Source: Burkholderia sp.
Lineage (GTDB): Bacteria; Pseudomonadota; Gammaproteobacteria; Burkholderiales; Burkholderiaceae
Direction of reading: 5' to 3'
Assembly: GCA_030151225.1 (NCBI GenBank)
Contig: JASLEG010000117.1
Location: 39,911-103,910 of the forward strand
Length of the DNA stretch: 64,000 bases
Below are positions 52,817 through 60,839 of this stretch, piece after piece (the first letter of the stretch is position 1; the number at the start of each line of letters is the position of its first letter). The notes under the pieces were generated by a model. That model had not been told where the DNA came from. It was given only the letters and a program-made list of their open reading frames with translations, and did not search any database. Both the position numbers and the translations under genes were made by a program.

Positions 52817-53500
52817 CTACGCGGCGTCGAGCGTCACCCGGTAGCCGTAGCGGCTCACCGTGTCGATCTTCACGTCGGGCAGGTGCCGCGCGAGCTTGCG
52901 GCGCAGCCGCGACACCACCAGATTGACGCTCGACGGATCGACGTCCTCCTTGTCCTGCCACACGTAGCGGATCAGCTGATCACGCGGCACCGGTGCGTTC
53001 GGGCTGCGCATCAGGCATTCGAGCAGCAGCAGCTCGCGGCGCGTCACGGCCAGGCGCAGCTTGCCCTCCTTGAGCTCGCGCGACAGCGCGTCGAGCCCCG
53101 ACGGCGCGGCCAGCGCCCCGTCGGCCTCGCGCGGGCCGCCGAGTCGCTGCAGCGCCTGCAGGCGCTCGTGCAGCTCGATGAACGAATACGGCGCGCCGAA
53201 GCAGGCGTCGGCGCCCGCGCGCAGGGCGCGGATCCGCTCGCTCGCGGCGGCCTGGCCGAGCAGCACCACGAGCGCCGCGCCCCCGCCGTCGGCCACGAAG
53301 CGCGGCAGCATGTCGATCACGGCCGCGTCGCCGCCGGCCTCGAAGCCGGTCACCACGATCGCGTCGAACACCTCCTGCGAGGCGAGGAACAGGCCATCGC
53401 GCAGGTCGTCGGCGCGCTGCAGGCTGTGGCCGCTTTCCTGCAGCGCCTTGTGCAGCCACGCGGCTTCGGGATGGGCGGTGGTCACGAGCAGGATGCGCAT
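52817..53500 (-). CDS. OmpR-type regulator with degenerate receiver domain
   Basis: The 227-residue protein has a receiver fold but lacks all usual phosphorylation residues: the acidic pair is TT (ILLVTTAHP), the phospho-acceptor Asp is Thr51 (AIVVTGFEAGG) and the conserved Lys is Ala103 (CFGAPYSFIEL). The winged-helix output domain is intact: LTRRELLLLECLMRSPNAPV, DPSSVNLVVSRLRRKLAR and DTVSRYGYRV. It is 49 bp downstream of the kinase gene on the same strand, so it likely works with the RR-HK pair, perhaps as a phosphorylation-independent partner or dominant regulator. Confidence 0.85.
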   Translation of the reverse strand: MRILLVTTAHPEAAWLHKALQESGHSLQRADDLRDGLFLASQEVFDAIVVTGFEAGGDAAVIDMLPRFVADGGGAALVVLLGQAAASERIRALRAGADACFGAPYSFIELHERLQALQRLGGPREADGALAAPSGLDALSRELKEGKLRLAVTRRELLLLECLMRSPNAPVPRDQLIRYVWQDKEDVDPSSVNLVVSRLRRKLARHLPDVKIDTVSRYGYRVTLDAA

Positions 53501-53549
53501 CGTCAGCGGCTCCCCGCCATCGGCACGAACACCCGCCCCCTGGAAAACC

Positions 53550-54953
53550 TCATACGAGCGTCCTCGGCCAGCATTCGATCGTCACGCGCGTGCCGGGCTC
53601 GGCGCTGCCGATGCGCAGCGTGAAGTCGTGCACGTTGACGACGGTGGACACGATGCTGAGGCCGAGGCCCGAGCCGGCCAGATGCACGGTGCGGCGGCTG
53701 CGGTAGCGGTGCTGCAGCACGGCATCGCGCTCGTCGGGCGCGATGCCGGGGCCGTCGTCGGTCACGTCGATCTGCGGGCCCTGCAGGCGCTGGTGCAGCT
53801 CGAGCCGCACGGTGCCGCCCGAGGCCGAATACTTGAGCGCGTTGTCGAGCAGGTTGGTCAGCGCCTCGAACAGCAGCGCGCGATCGCCATGCACGGCATC
53901 CACCTTCTCGGTGCGCACCTCGAAGCGGATCTCGCGGCTCTCGGCCAGCGGCTCGAACAGCTCGCCCACGTCGGTCACGAGCGACTCGAGATCGACCTCG
54001 GCGAAGCCGCCGCGCCGCTGCAGCGAGCCGATCTCGGCGATCCGCAGCATCGCGCGGAAGCGCCCGAGCAGCGCGTCGGTCTCGTTGCGCGCGCGCGAGA
54101 CGAGGCTCGCGAGCGCGGCGTCGTCGTGGGTGCCGGCGCGCTCGGCCGCATGCGCGAGCAGCGTGTGCACGTGCGCGAGCGGCGTGCGCAGGTCGTGGGC
54201 GATGCCGTCGCACACACCCTTCACCTCGTGCATGAGCCGCTCGACCTCGGCCAGCATGTGGTTGACGAGGTGCGAGAGCATGTCGATCTCGTCGCGCCCG
54301 CCCACCGGCAGGCGCTGCGCGAGATCGCCGTGCGCGATGCGCTGCGTGACGTGGCGGATCGCCTTGATGCGACGCATCTGCCGGATGCTCAGCACGAGCC
54401 CGCCGAGCAGCCCCGCGCCGAAGCACAGCACGCCGCCCAGCACGAGCGCGTTGATGATCGCCTCGCGGATTCGCAGGATGTGGGTGAGATCGCGCGCGAG
54501 CACGAGCCGGCAGCCGTTGGGCCGCACCTCGGCCATCGCGCGCACCACGGGTGCCACCTCGTCGCCGGCGATCTTCAGCGTGTGCGACAGCGTCTGGCCG
54601 TTGCGGTCGGTGGCGAGGCCGGCCGGGAATTCGAGCACGTCGCCGGCCACGTGGCGGCCGTCGGGCGCGAACAGCCCGTAGTAATTGGTGTGCATGCGCT
54701 CGTGCTCGAGGCGCCGGTGGATCGCGCCGGGCAGGTCGGCGTCCGACATCGAATCGAAGTAGATCATCTGCCAGTCGATCACCACGTCGGTCTCGCTCTT
54801 CATGTCGTGCGTGGTGCGCGCGGCGATCACGCCGAGCAGCAGCATCACCGACACGGAGAACATCACCGCGTACACGATCACGAGCCGGAACGTGCTCGAA
54901 TACCAGCGCGGCGCGCCCGATCCGCCGGACGCGCGGCTTGCCTGTTCAGTCAC
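53550..54953 (-). CDS. Sensor histidine kinase
   Basis: The 467-residue kinase has two membrane segments (residues about 22-45 and 165-190) around a periplasmic sensor of about 120 residues, then a HAMP domain with ending RIAHGDLAQRLPVGGRDEID, phospho-acceptor His253 in DGIAHDLRTPLAH, N-box NLLDNALKYS, and ATP-binding DDGPGIAP and GSGLGLSIV. It phosphorylates the RR encoded immediately upstream. The periplasmic part includes YYGLFAPDGRHVAGDVLEFP, resembling other Burkholderia sensor kinases of unknown signal. Confidence 0.9.
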   Translation of the reverse strand: MTEQASRASGGSGAPRWYSSTFRLVIVYAVMFSVSVMLLLGVIAARTTHDMKSETDVVIDWQMIYFDSMSDADLPGAIHRRLEHERMHTNYYGLFAPDGRHVAGDVLEFPAGLATDRNGQTLSHTLKIAGDEVAPVVRAMAEVRPNGCRLVLARDLTHILRIREAIINALVLGGVLCFGAGLLGGLVLSIRQMRRIKAIRHVTQRIAHGDLAQRLPVGGRDEIDMLSHLVNHMLAEVERLMHEVKGVCDGIAHDLRTPLAHVHTLLAHAAERAGTHDDAALASLVSRARNETDALLGRFRAMLRIAEIGSLQRRGGFAEVDLESLVTDVGELFEPLAESREIRFEVRTEKVDAVHGDRALLFEALTNLLDNALKYSASGGTVRLELHQRLQGPQIDVTDDGPGIAPDERDAVLQHRYRSRRTVHLAGSGLGLSIVSTVVNVHDFTLRIGSAEPGTRVTIECWPRTLV

Positions 54954-54963
54954 GATGGGCGGC

Positions 54964-55641
54964 TCACGACAGGATGTAGCCGGCGCCGCGCACGGTGCGG
55001 ATCATCGGGGGGGCGTCGGGCGGGTCGATCTTCTTGCGCAGGCGGCCCATGTGCACGTCGATCAGGTTGGTGCCCGGGTCGAAGTGGTAACCCCACACCG
55101 CCTCGAACAGCATGGTGCGCGTGATGGTCTGCCCGGCGTTGCGCATCATGTATTCGAGCACGCGGTATTCGGTGGGCAGCAGCGCGATCTCCACGCCCTC
55201 GCGCATCGCCTTGCGCGCGATCAGGTCGAGCGTGAGCACGCCGACCGACAGCGTGGTGTCCGATTGCGCGGGCGCGTTGCGGCTGCGGCGCAGCAGCACC
55301 TCCAGGCGCGCGGCCATCTCCTCGGGATCGAAGGGCTTGGTCAGGTAGTCGTCGCCGCCGGCGCGCAGGCCGCGCACGCGTTCGTCCACGTCGCCGAGCG
55401 CGCTCAGCATCAGCACCGGCGTGCGAACGCCGATGCTGCGCATGGTGGTCACGATGGTGAGGCCGTCCACGCCCGGCAGCATGCGGTCGAGCGTGATCAC
55501 GTCGTATTCGTCGGTCAGCGCGCGTGCCATGCCGTCGCGACCGTTGGCCACCCACTCCACGGCGAAGCCGCGGTCTTTCAGTTCCCCGACGATTTCATTC
55601 GCAGTGATTTCATCGTCTTCGATAGTCAGGACTCGAAACAT
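54964..55641 (-). CDS. OmpR-family response regulator of the RR-HK operon
   Basis: The 225-residue protein has a complete receiver with Asp9-Asp10, phospho-acceptor Asp52 (ITLDRMLPGVDG) and Lys102 (YLTKPFDPEEM), and an output domain with LLPTEYRVLEYMMRNAGQTI, RTMLFEAVWGYHFDPGTN and LRKKIDPPD. It is 10 bp upstream of the kinase gene. The residue pattern nearly duplicates the RR at 42518-43192. The ATG at 55641 is preferred for family alignment. The leader contains a ATGAA-type element with a TAGCCTGC box at a fixed distance, so it may autoregulate. Confidence 0.9.
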   Translation of the reverse strand: MFRVLTIEDDEITANEIVGELKDRGFAVEWVANGRDGMARALTDEYDVITLDRMLPGVDGLTIVTTMRSIGVRTPVLMLSALGDVDERVRGLRAGGDDYLTKPFDPEEMAARLEVLLRRSRNAPAQSDTTLSVGVLTLDLIARKAMREGVEIALLPTEYRVLEYMMRNAGQTITRTMLFEAVWGYHFDPGTNLIDVHMGRLRKKIDPPDAPPMIRTVRGAGYILS

Positions 55642-55757
55642 TGTCGTCCCGCCGACCGCGAACGGAAGCGGTGCCGGCGATGCGTGATGAGAGGAAGCGA
55701 ATGTTGCCATAAGCGGCCCGAACGTTGATCGGCGCCCGAGCATCGAGCACCGTCCAC

Positions 55758-55814
55758 GCAGGCTACACGCGCGCGCGTGGCGCACATGTATCGGCTTCAT
55801 TAAACATTCTTCAT
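55758..55814 (-). promoter_or_regulatory. ATGAA-type element and promoter of the RR-HK operon
   Basis: On the minus strand, ATGAAGAATGTTTAAT (55814-55799; one mismatch from the palindrome) is followed by TAGCCTGC (55765-55758), which begins exactly 49 bases after the first base of the element. The same element-to-box distance occurs at 56311 and 51964. A neighbouring ATGAA makes a direct repeat as well. Confidence 0.55.
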
Positions 55815-55903
55815 CCGCTCGCCATGAACCCGCGCCGCGCCATGAGCGGCGCGCTGCGCGAGGATCCCGACGGGGGCGCGCGACGTGGCGCGGCCGCGAC
55901 GAA

Positions 55904-56149
55904 TCAGGTGGGCCGGTCACCCGCGCCCGCCTGGGCCGTATCGCGATCGAGTGCGACGTTGCGCCGCAGATTGCCGGCCGCGCGGCGGCGCGCGTCCTCG
56001 ATCGCGCGGTACTGGCGCTCGACGCGAGCGTGATCGAGCACCACATCGGCCACCGGGCCGCCGCTGCCCTGCACCTTCGCCTCGGCCAGCGTGGTCACGC
56101 ACAGGGCGAGGGCGGCGAGGCCGACCGATCCGATCAGACGTGCGTTCAT
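55904..56149 (-). CDS. Small exported protein, hypothetical
   Basis: The 81-residue protein has a signal peptide (LIGSVGLAALALCVTTLAEA) and a basic, helical mature part with repeated Arg-Ala pairs (YRAIEDARRRAAGNLRRNVA). No family is recognisable. It is divergent from the second DUF4148 gene and on the same strand as the RR-HK genes. A good ribosome site (GGAGGAGACG) precedes the ATG. Confidence 0.55.
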   Translation of the reverse strand: MNARLIGSVGLAALALCVTTLAEAKVQGSGGPVADVVLDHARVERQYRAIEDARRRAAGNLRRNVALDRDTAQAGAGDRPT

Positions 56150-56310
56150 GGGCGTCTCCTCCAGGGCTGTCGTCCGGGGCCGGGGCCGGGCACCGCCATC
56201 GCGGCGTGGCTCCCGTCGTGAAGCGAACGATACGCGAGCGCACCTGAACGAACGCTGGCACGAGCGTGAAAGTTATTTCAGCGAGATGACGCGCCGCGAC
56301 GGCCGGCACG

Positions 56311-56367
56311 ATGAAGGAAGTTTCATGTGCGCTCCACCGTTTCGACAAGCGCCCTCCACTAGCCTGC
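56311..56367 (+). promoter_or_regulatory. ATGAA-N6-TTCAT element and promoter of the second DUF4148 gene
   Basis: ATGAAGGAAGTTTCAT (56311-56326) is a perfect copy of the palindrome. TAGCCTGC at 56360-56367 begins 49 bp after the element's first base, matching the RR-HK promoter and corresponding to TATGCTTG before the first DUF4148 gene. The gene starts at 56493. Confidence 0.55.
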
Positions 56368-56492
56368 AGTCCATGGTCGCAGCGCCCCGGCCACGGCGGC
56401 GCGGGAACGCACGAAGCAGCATGCAGCACGCCATGCGACCGGACAACGAAGCCGGCACCGTGGCCGGCCAACCCGATACAAGGAGCTCGCTC

Positions 56493-56804
56493 ATGAAGAA
56501 CACCGCCCTCACCCTGAAACGCGTCCTGCTGTGCGCCGGCCTGATGGCCGCCGGCGTCGCCACCCAGGCCGCCTGGGCCGCCCCGCTCACGACGGCACAA
56601 TGCAACGACTACCCGTTCGTGAAGATGAAGGGCCCGGTCACGCACAAGGAAATCGTCAACGAACTGTCCGAGCTCGAATCGGTGGGCTACCAACCCTCGG
56701 CCGGCGACGACAACGACTACCCCGACGATCTCGAGACCGCGCAGCAGAAGCTGTCGGCGAAATACCAGCGCGACTGCGTCAAGCACGCGGGCACCGCATC
56801 GTGA
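56493..56804 (+). CDS. DUF4148 family exported protein, second copy
   Basis: The 103-residue protein has a signal peptide (VLLCAGLMAAGVATQAAWA|AP) and a mature DUF4148-type segment: VTHKEIVNELSELESVGYQP then DNDYPDDLETAQQKLSAKYQ. It ends at TGA 56802-56804, but the same frame continues for 42 codons with another DUF4148-like segment before a second stop. AGGAGCTC provides the ribosome site. It is preceded by a perfect ATGAA-N6-TTCAT element. Confidence 0.85.
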   Translation: MKNTALTLKRVLLCAGLMAAGVATQAAWAAPLTTAQCNDYPFVKMKGPVTHKEIVNELSELESVGYQPSAGDDNDYPDDLETAQQKLSAKYQRDCVKHAGTAS

Positions 56805-56930
56805 AGCGCGACGCTCGCGCACCGGCAGGTGATCGGCGAGCTGGCCGAACTCGAGGCCGCGGGCTTCTCGCCCGCCGAGGTCAACGGCAGCGATTGTCCC
56901 GATGCGGTGCGCACGGCCCGGCTGCGCTGA
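56805..56930 (+). pseudogene. In-frame DUF4148 remnant beyond the TGA stop
   Basis: Directly after the stop codon of the preceding gene, and in the same frame, 41 codons encode a second DUF4148-like segment: LAHRQVIGELAELEAAGFSP then AEVNGSDCPDAVRTARLR and a stop. It has no start or signal peptide of its own. This fits either a former two-domain protein broken by a nonsense change or a tandem copy that lost its 5' end by deletion in frame. Confidence 0.6.
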
Positions 56931-57003
56931 ACGTCGCGCTTTCGCGCATCGTGGATGCGCCCCGCTTCGCTTTCGGCTTTCGGCTTTCGGCCTGCCGCGT
57001 CGT

Positions 57004-58365
57004 TCAGGCCGGATCGGGCGATCGGGTGCGCATCGTCACGAACTCCTCGGCGGCGCTCGGGTGGATGCCGATCGTGGCGTCGAACTGCGCCTTGGTGGCG
57101 CCCATCTTCACCGCGATCGCCACGCCCTGGATCGTCTCGGCCGCGTGCTCGCCCACCATGTGGGCGCCCACCACGCGCTGCGTGTCGCGCACCACCACCA
57201 GCTTCATGAAGATCTTCTCGTCGCGGCCCGACAGCGTGTGCTTGAGCCCGCGGAACGAGGCCTTGTAGATGTCCACCGCGCCGTATTCCTCGCGTGCCTC
57301 GCGCTCGCTCAGGCCCACCGTGGCCAGCTCGGGCTGGCTGAACACGGCCGACGGCACCGCGCGGTGATCGGCCGCGACGCGCTGCCCGCCGAACAGCGTG
57401 GCGGCCAGCAGCGACGCGTCGCGCGTGGCCACCGGCGTGAGCTGCGGGCGCGAGGTCACGTCGCCGATCGCGTGGATCGACGGCACGTTGCTGGCCGACC
57501 AGGCGTCCACGCGGATCGCGCCGCCGTCGTCGGTGGCCACCCCGGCCCGTTCGAGCCCGAGCCCGGCCGTGTTCGGATGGCGGCCGGTGGCGTACAGCAC
57601 CGCGTCGTAGGGGCCGTGCGGCGTGCCGTCGACGTCGAGCGTGAGCGTGCCGTCCGCGTTGCGCGCGATCGCGCGCACCGGCGCCTGCGTGTGGATCGCC
57701 ACGCCGTGCTTGACCATCTCCTCGTGCAGCACGCGGCGCAGGTCGTCGTCGAAATGGCGCAGGATCTCGTCGCCGCGATAGAGCAGGTCCACCTCGGCGC
57801 CGAGCCCGTTGAAGATGCCGGCGAACTCCACCGCGATGTAGCCGCCGCCCACCACGGCCACGCGCTTCGGCAATGCGGGCAGGTCGAGCGCCTCGCGCGA
57901 GGTGATCGCGTGCTCGATGCCGGGAATCTGCGGCAGCGTCGGCCAGGAGCCGGTGGCCACGCCGATGTGCCTCGCCGTGAAGCGCTGCTCGCCGATCTGC
58001 ACCGTGTGCGCGTCGACGAGCGTCGCGCGCCCCTCGTGCATCGTCACGCCGGCATCGCTCAGCAGCTTCACGTAGATGCGCGAGAGCCGCGCGATCTCGC
58101 GATCCTTCGCGGCGATCAGCGCCGGCCACGAGAATTCGCCGGCGCCGAACGTCCAGCCGAAGCCGGCCGCGTCCTCCACCTCGCTCGGGAAGTGCGACGC
58201 GTACACCAGCAGTTTCTTCGGGATGCAGCCGCGCAGCACGCAGGTGCCGCCGATCTGCTCGACCTCGGCGATGCCCACGCGCGCGCCGTGCGAGGCCGAG
58301 ATCCGCGCGAGCCGCACGCCGCCCGATCCCGCGCCGATCACGAAAAGGTCATAGTCGAATTCCAT
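57004..58365 (-). CDS. gor: Glutathione-disulfide reductase
   Basis: The 453-residue enzyme reduces GSSG with NADPH. Visible motifs are the FAD loop LFVIGAGSGGVRLARISASH, the redox disulfide Cys42-x4-Cys47 in GGTCVLRGCIPKKLL, the NADPH loop VVGGGYIAVEFAGIF near residue 175, AIGDVTSRPQLTPVATRDAS, and the C-terminal HPSAAEEF with the active-site His. These are typical of glutathione reductases rather than lipoamide dehydrogenases. The ATG at 58365 is preferred to a longer frame that has no flavoprotein character. Confidence 0.95.
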   Translation of the reverse strand: MEFDYDLFVIGAGSGGVRLARISASHGARVGIAEVEQIGGTCVLRGCIPKKLLVYASHFPSEVEDAAGFGWTFGAGEFSWPALIAAKDREIARLSRIYVKLLSDAGVTMHEGRATLVDAHTVQIGEQRFTARHIGVATGSWPTLPQIPGIEHAITSREALDLPALPKRVAVVGGGYIAVEFAGIFNGLGAEVDLLYRGDEILRHFDDDLRRVLHEEMVKHGVAIHTQAPVRAIARNADGTLTLDVDGTPHGPYDAVLYATGRHPNTAGLGLERAGVATDDGGAIRVDAWSASNVPSIHAIGDVTSRPQLTPVATRDASLLAATLFGGQRVAADHRAVPSAVFSQPELATVGLSEREAREEYGAVDIYKASFRGLKHTLSGRDEKIFMKLVVVRDTQRVVGAHMVGEHAAETIQGVAIAVKMGATKAQFDATIGIHPSAAEEFVTMRTRSPDPA

Positions 58366-58486
58366 CGGGATGCTCCGCCGGTTTGTGGAGCACGCACGAT
58401 AGCAAGCTTTGCGCGAACGCGCCGGGCGCCATGCCGGGCGGGGCCGGCGGCGCGGCCGGACATGCCCCGACATCGCCCCCCCGAAC

Positions 58487-58546
58487 GAAAACCGCCCCGC
58501 GGCCGGCGCGGCCCGCCGAAGCGGGGCCACGCGGCAGCGGGGCGGT
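58487..58546 (-). terminator. Long hairpin after the second porin gene
   Basis: ACCGCCCCGC (58491-58500) and GCGGGGCGGT (58537-58546) form a 10-bp stem around a structured 36-nt loop. On the minus strand it is followed by TTTTCG, consistent with a terminator for the porin 40 bp upstream. Confidence 0.6.
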
Positions 58547-58585
58547 GGAGGCGACGCGAGCACCGGCGCGAGGCCGGCGCCGGCC

Positions 58586-59710
58586 TCAGAAGATGTTGCG
58601 CATGCCGATCGCGATGCCGGTCTGGTTGTTGCGGCCCGGCAGTTCGACGGTCGACGCGCCGGTGGCCTTGTTGAAGTCCACCGTGCCGTAGATTTCCGTG
58701 CGCTTGGACAGCGCGTACTCGGCCACGCCGACGATCGCGTAGCGGTTGCCGCTGCCCAGCACGCCGGTCGAGATCGTCTCGTTGCGAGCGTGGTCGTAGT
58801 AGAACGCGCCGGTCAGCGTGACGGTCGGCGTGGCCTGCCAGGCGAGGCCGGCGTACGGGCCGTCGTCGATGCGTCCGGTGCCCTTCAGCGAGGCGATGCC
58901 CGGCACGGTGGCCTGCTGCGCCAGCGTCGAATCCACGAAGCCGGTGTCGTCCTTCGAGCGGATGTAGCCCGCGTACAGCTTCAGCGTGCTGAACGCGTAC
59001 ACCGCGCCGGCGTGGAACACCGTCTGCTTGTGGCTCGAGTTGTCGCTGTTCTGCTGCATGTCGGCCACCAGGTTCAGCGGACCGAACGCATAGCCGAGCG
59101 AGAAGCCGTACATGTTGCCCGCGCCCACATGGCCCGGCACCTGGCCGGAGAAGCCGTTCACGCCGGTCGAGGTCGAATCGGTGCCGAACGAGTACATCGC
59201 GCCGACCGACAGGCCGCCGAACTTGCCGTTGTACTTCACGGCGTTGTCGGCATACAGGCCCGCGCCGAGCGACACCGGCAGCCACGCGTTCTCGAAGTAG
59301 TTGCCGACCGTCAGCGGATCGAAGGTGTCGGCGAGCAGATCGAACAGCAGGGTCTTCTGGCGGCCGAGCGTGACGGTGCCGTACTGGCTCGTCAGGCCCA
59401 CGTAGGCCGCGCGATTGAACAGGCGCGAGGCGCCCTGGCCGCTCTGCAGGTCAAAACCGCTTTCGAGGTTGAAGATCGCCTTCAGGCCGCCGCCGAGATC
59501 CTCGGTGCCCTTCAACGCGAAACGGCTGTTGGTGATCGCGCCGTTCGTCATGTAGAAGCGATTGTCGTTGTTCGCGTTCGAGTTCGTCAGGTAGCGCAGG
59601 CTGACGTCGGCGACGCCCCACAGCGTGACCGAGCTCTGTGCGTGTGCCTGCGTGCCGACGAACGCCAGCATCATGCCCCCGATCAAACCCGCGATTTTGG
59701 TCTGCTTCAT
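58586..59710 (-). CDS. Burkholderia-type outer-membrane porin, second copy
   Basis: The 374-residue precursor has a signal peptide ending AHA|QSSVTLWG and the general porin signatures GVADVSLRYLTNSNANNDNR, DLGGGLKAIFNLESGFDLQS, YGTVTLGRQKTLLFDLLA and the C-terminal phenylalanine in GIAIGMRNIF. It is a distinct paralogue of the porin at 50590-51765 rather than a recent duplicate; strand sequences differ substantially. It sits alone, with a TTTTC-rich leader upstream. Confidence 0.95.
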   Translation of the reverse strand: MKQTKIAGLIGGMMLAFVGTQAHAQSSVTLWGVADVSLRYLTNSNANNDNRFYMTNGAITNSRFALKGTEDLGGGLKAIFNLESGFDLQSGQGASRLFNRAAYVGLTSQYGTVTLGRQKTLLFDLLADTFDPLTVGNYFENAWLPVSLGAGLYADNAVKYNGKFGGLSVGAMYSFGTDSTSTGVNGFSGQVPGHVGAGNMYGFSLGYAFGPLNLVADMQQNSDNSSHKQTVFHAGAVYAFSTLKLYAGYIRSKDDTGFVDSTLAQQATVPGIASLKGTGRIDDGPYAGLAWQATPTVTLTGAFYYDHARNETISTGVLGSGNRYAIVGVAEYALSKRTEIYGTVDFNKATGASTVELPGRNNQTGIAIGMRNIF

Positions 59711-59946
59711 GAGCGATCCTTTTCTTTATCGTGACGGTATGTATTTGTGGTCCGGCACCTCGGAAGTGGCCGGCTGCGCATCGCACGCTCTTGGCGTGGA
59801 CGGCGTGGGCGGAATCATATGATGGGAGCTGTAAGGAACAAAAAACAATCGCGCCGCCACGGGCGCGGCTGTCGCCCGCGCGCAACGCTCGGGGCAGGTG
59901 CCGATTGCGGCGCGCGGCGCGCCGCGTCAGGGCGTAAAAAGTCGCG

Positions 59947-60312
59947 TCAGTCCGAAGCGAGTTCGGTGAAGCGCAGGCGGTTGCCGAACGGATCGGTCAC
60001 CGTGAGCTCGCGGCCCCAGCCCTGCTCGACGATGCCCGGGCGCGCGTGGCCGTAGCGCTTCGCGATCAGTTCGGTATGCAGTGCATCGATGCCCGCCATC
60101 GGCACGAACACCGTGGAGCCGGGCGTGGCGTCGCCGTGATGCTCGCTCAGGTGCAGCTCGAGCGCGCCGCGTCGCACCGCCATGTACAGCGGCAGGCCGG
60201 GCTCGAAGCGGTGTTCCCACAGCAGCGTGAAGCCGAGGAAGTCGAGGTAGAACTCGCGGGCCTTCTCCTCGGAGAAGCTGCGCAGGACGGGGATGGCGGA
60301 ATCGAGCTTCAT
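59947..60312 (-). CDS. Glyoxalase/bleomycin-resistance superfamily protein
   Basis: The 121-residue protein has the VOC fold: AIPVLRSFSEEKAREFYLDF near the N terminus, LGFTLLWEHRFEPGLPLYMA, LELHLSEHHGDATPGSTVFV and a C-terminal TVTDPFGNRLRFTE. It resembles the BLMA-like branch that binds drugs or small metabolites; a resistance or lyase role is possible. Its ATG overlaps the stop of the chrA C-half gene (ATGA), so it is translationally coupled to the chromate transporter genes. Confidence 0.85.
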   Translation of the reverse strand: MKLDSAIPVLRSFSEEKAREFYLDFLGFTLLWEHRFEPGLPLYMAVRRGALELHLSEHHGDATPGSTVFVPMAGIDALHTELIAKRYGHARPGIVEQGWGRELTVTDPFGNRLRFTELASD

Positions 60313-60839
60313 CACAGATAGCCGCTCGCGAGCCCCGCCAGCGCGCCGCCGCCGAGCAGCCACAGCGGATGCAGCCTGGTGCGCCAGGCCAGCGCCGCGC
60401 AGGCCGCGGTGATGCCCCACTGCAGCGCCGAGCGGTTCGACGCCTCGGAGATCAGCATCGCGCTGGCCGCCACCAGCCCGGCGGTGACCGGCATCATGCC
60501 CTGCTGCACGTAGCGCCGCCACGGCCGGTCGCGGAAGCGCTCCCAGGCGTGCAGCACCAGCATCGTCACCACCGACGACGGCCCGAACTTCGCGAGCGAC
60601 GCCACCAGCAGCCCGGCCCAGCCGGCCACGTGCCAGCCCACCAGCGACACGATCATCATGTTGGGGCCCGGCGCAGCCTGCGCCAGCGCGAACAGCGAGG
60701 TGAACTCGGTGCCCGGCATCCAGTGATGGACGTCCACCACCTGTCGCTGCATCTCGGGCAGGATCGTGTTGCCGCCGCCGAAGGCGAGCAGCGAGAGTTG
60801 CGAGAAGATCTCGGCCAGCGCGAGCAGGGTGGCGTTCAT
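60312..60839 (-). CDS. Chromate transporter, C-terminal half (ChrA-type)
   Basis: The 175-residue membrane protein matches one domain of the CHR family: SLLAFGGGNTILPEMQRQVV near the N terminus, FALAQAAPGPNMMIVSLVGW, and about four to six membrane segments. Split, short-chain ChrA proteins work in pairs with antiparallel topology. Its start codon overlaps the stop of the preceding half-gene by ATGA. The substrate may be chromate or another oxyanion; family identity does not prove chromate transport. Confidence 0.88.
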   Translation of the reverse strand: MNATLLALAEIFSQLSLLAFGGGNTILPEMQRQVVDVHHWMPGTEFTSLFALAQAAPGPNMMIVSLVGWHVAGWAGLLVASLAKFGPSSVVTMLVLHAWERFRDRPWRRYVQQGMMPVTAGLVAASAMLISEASNRSALQWGITAACAALAWRTRLHPLWLLGGGALAGLASGYL

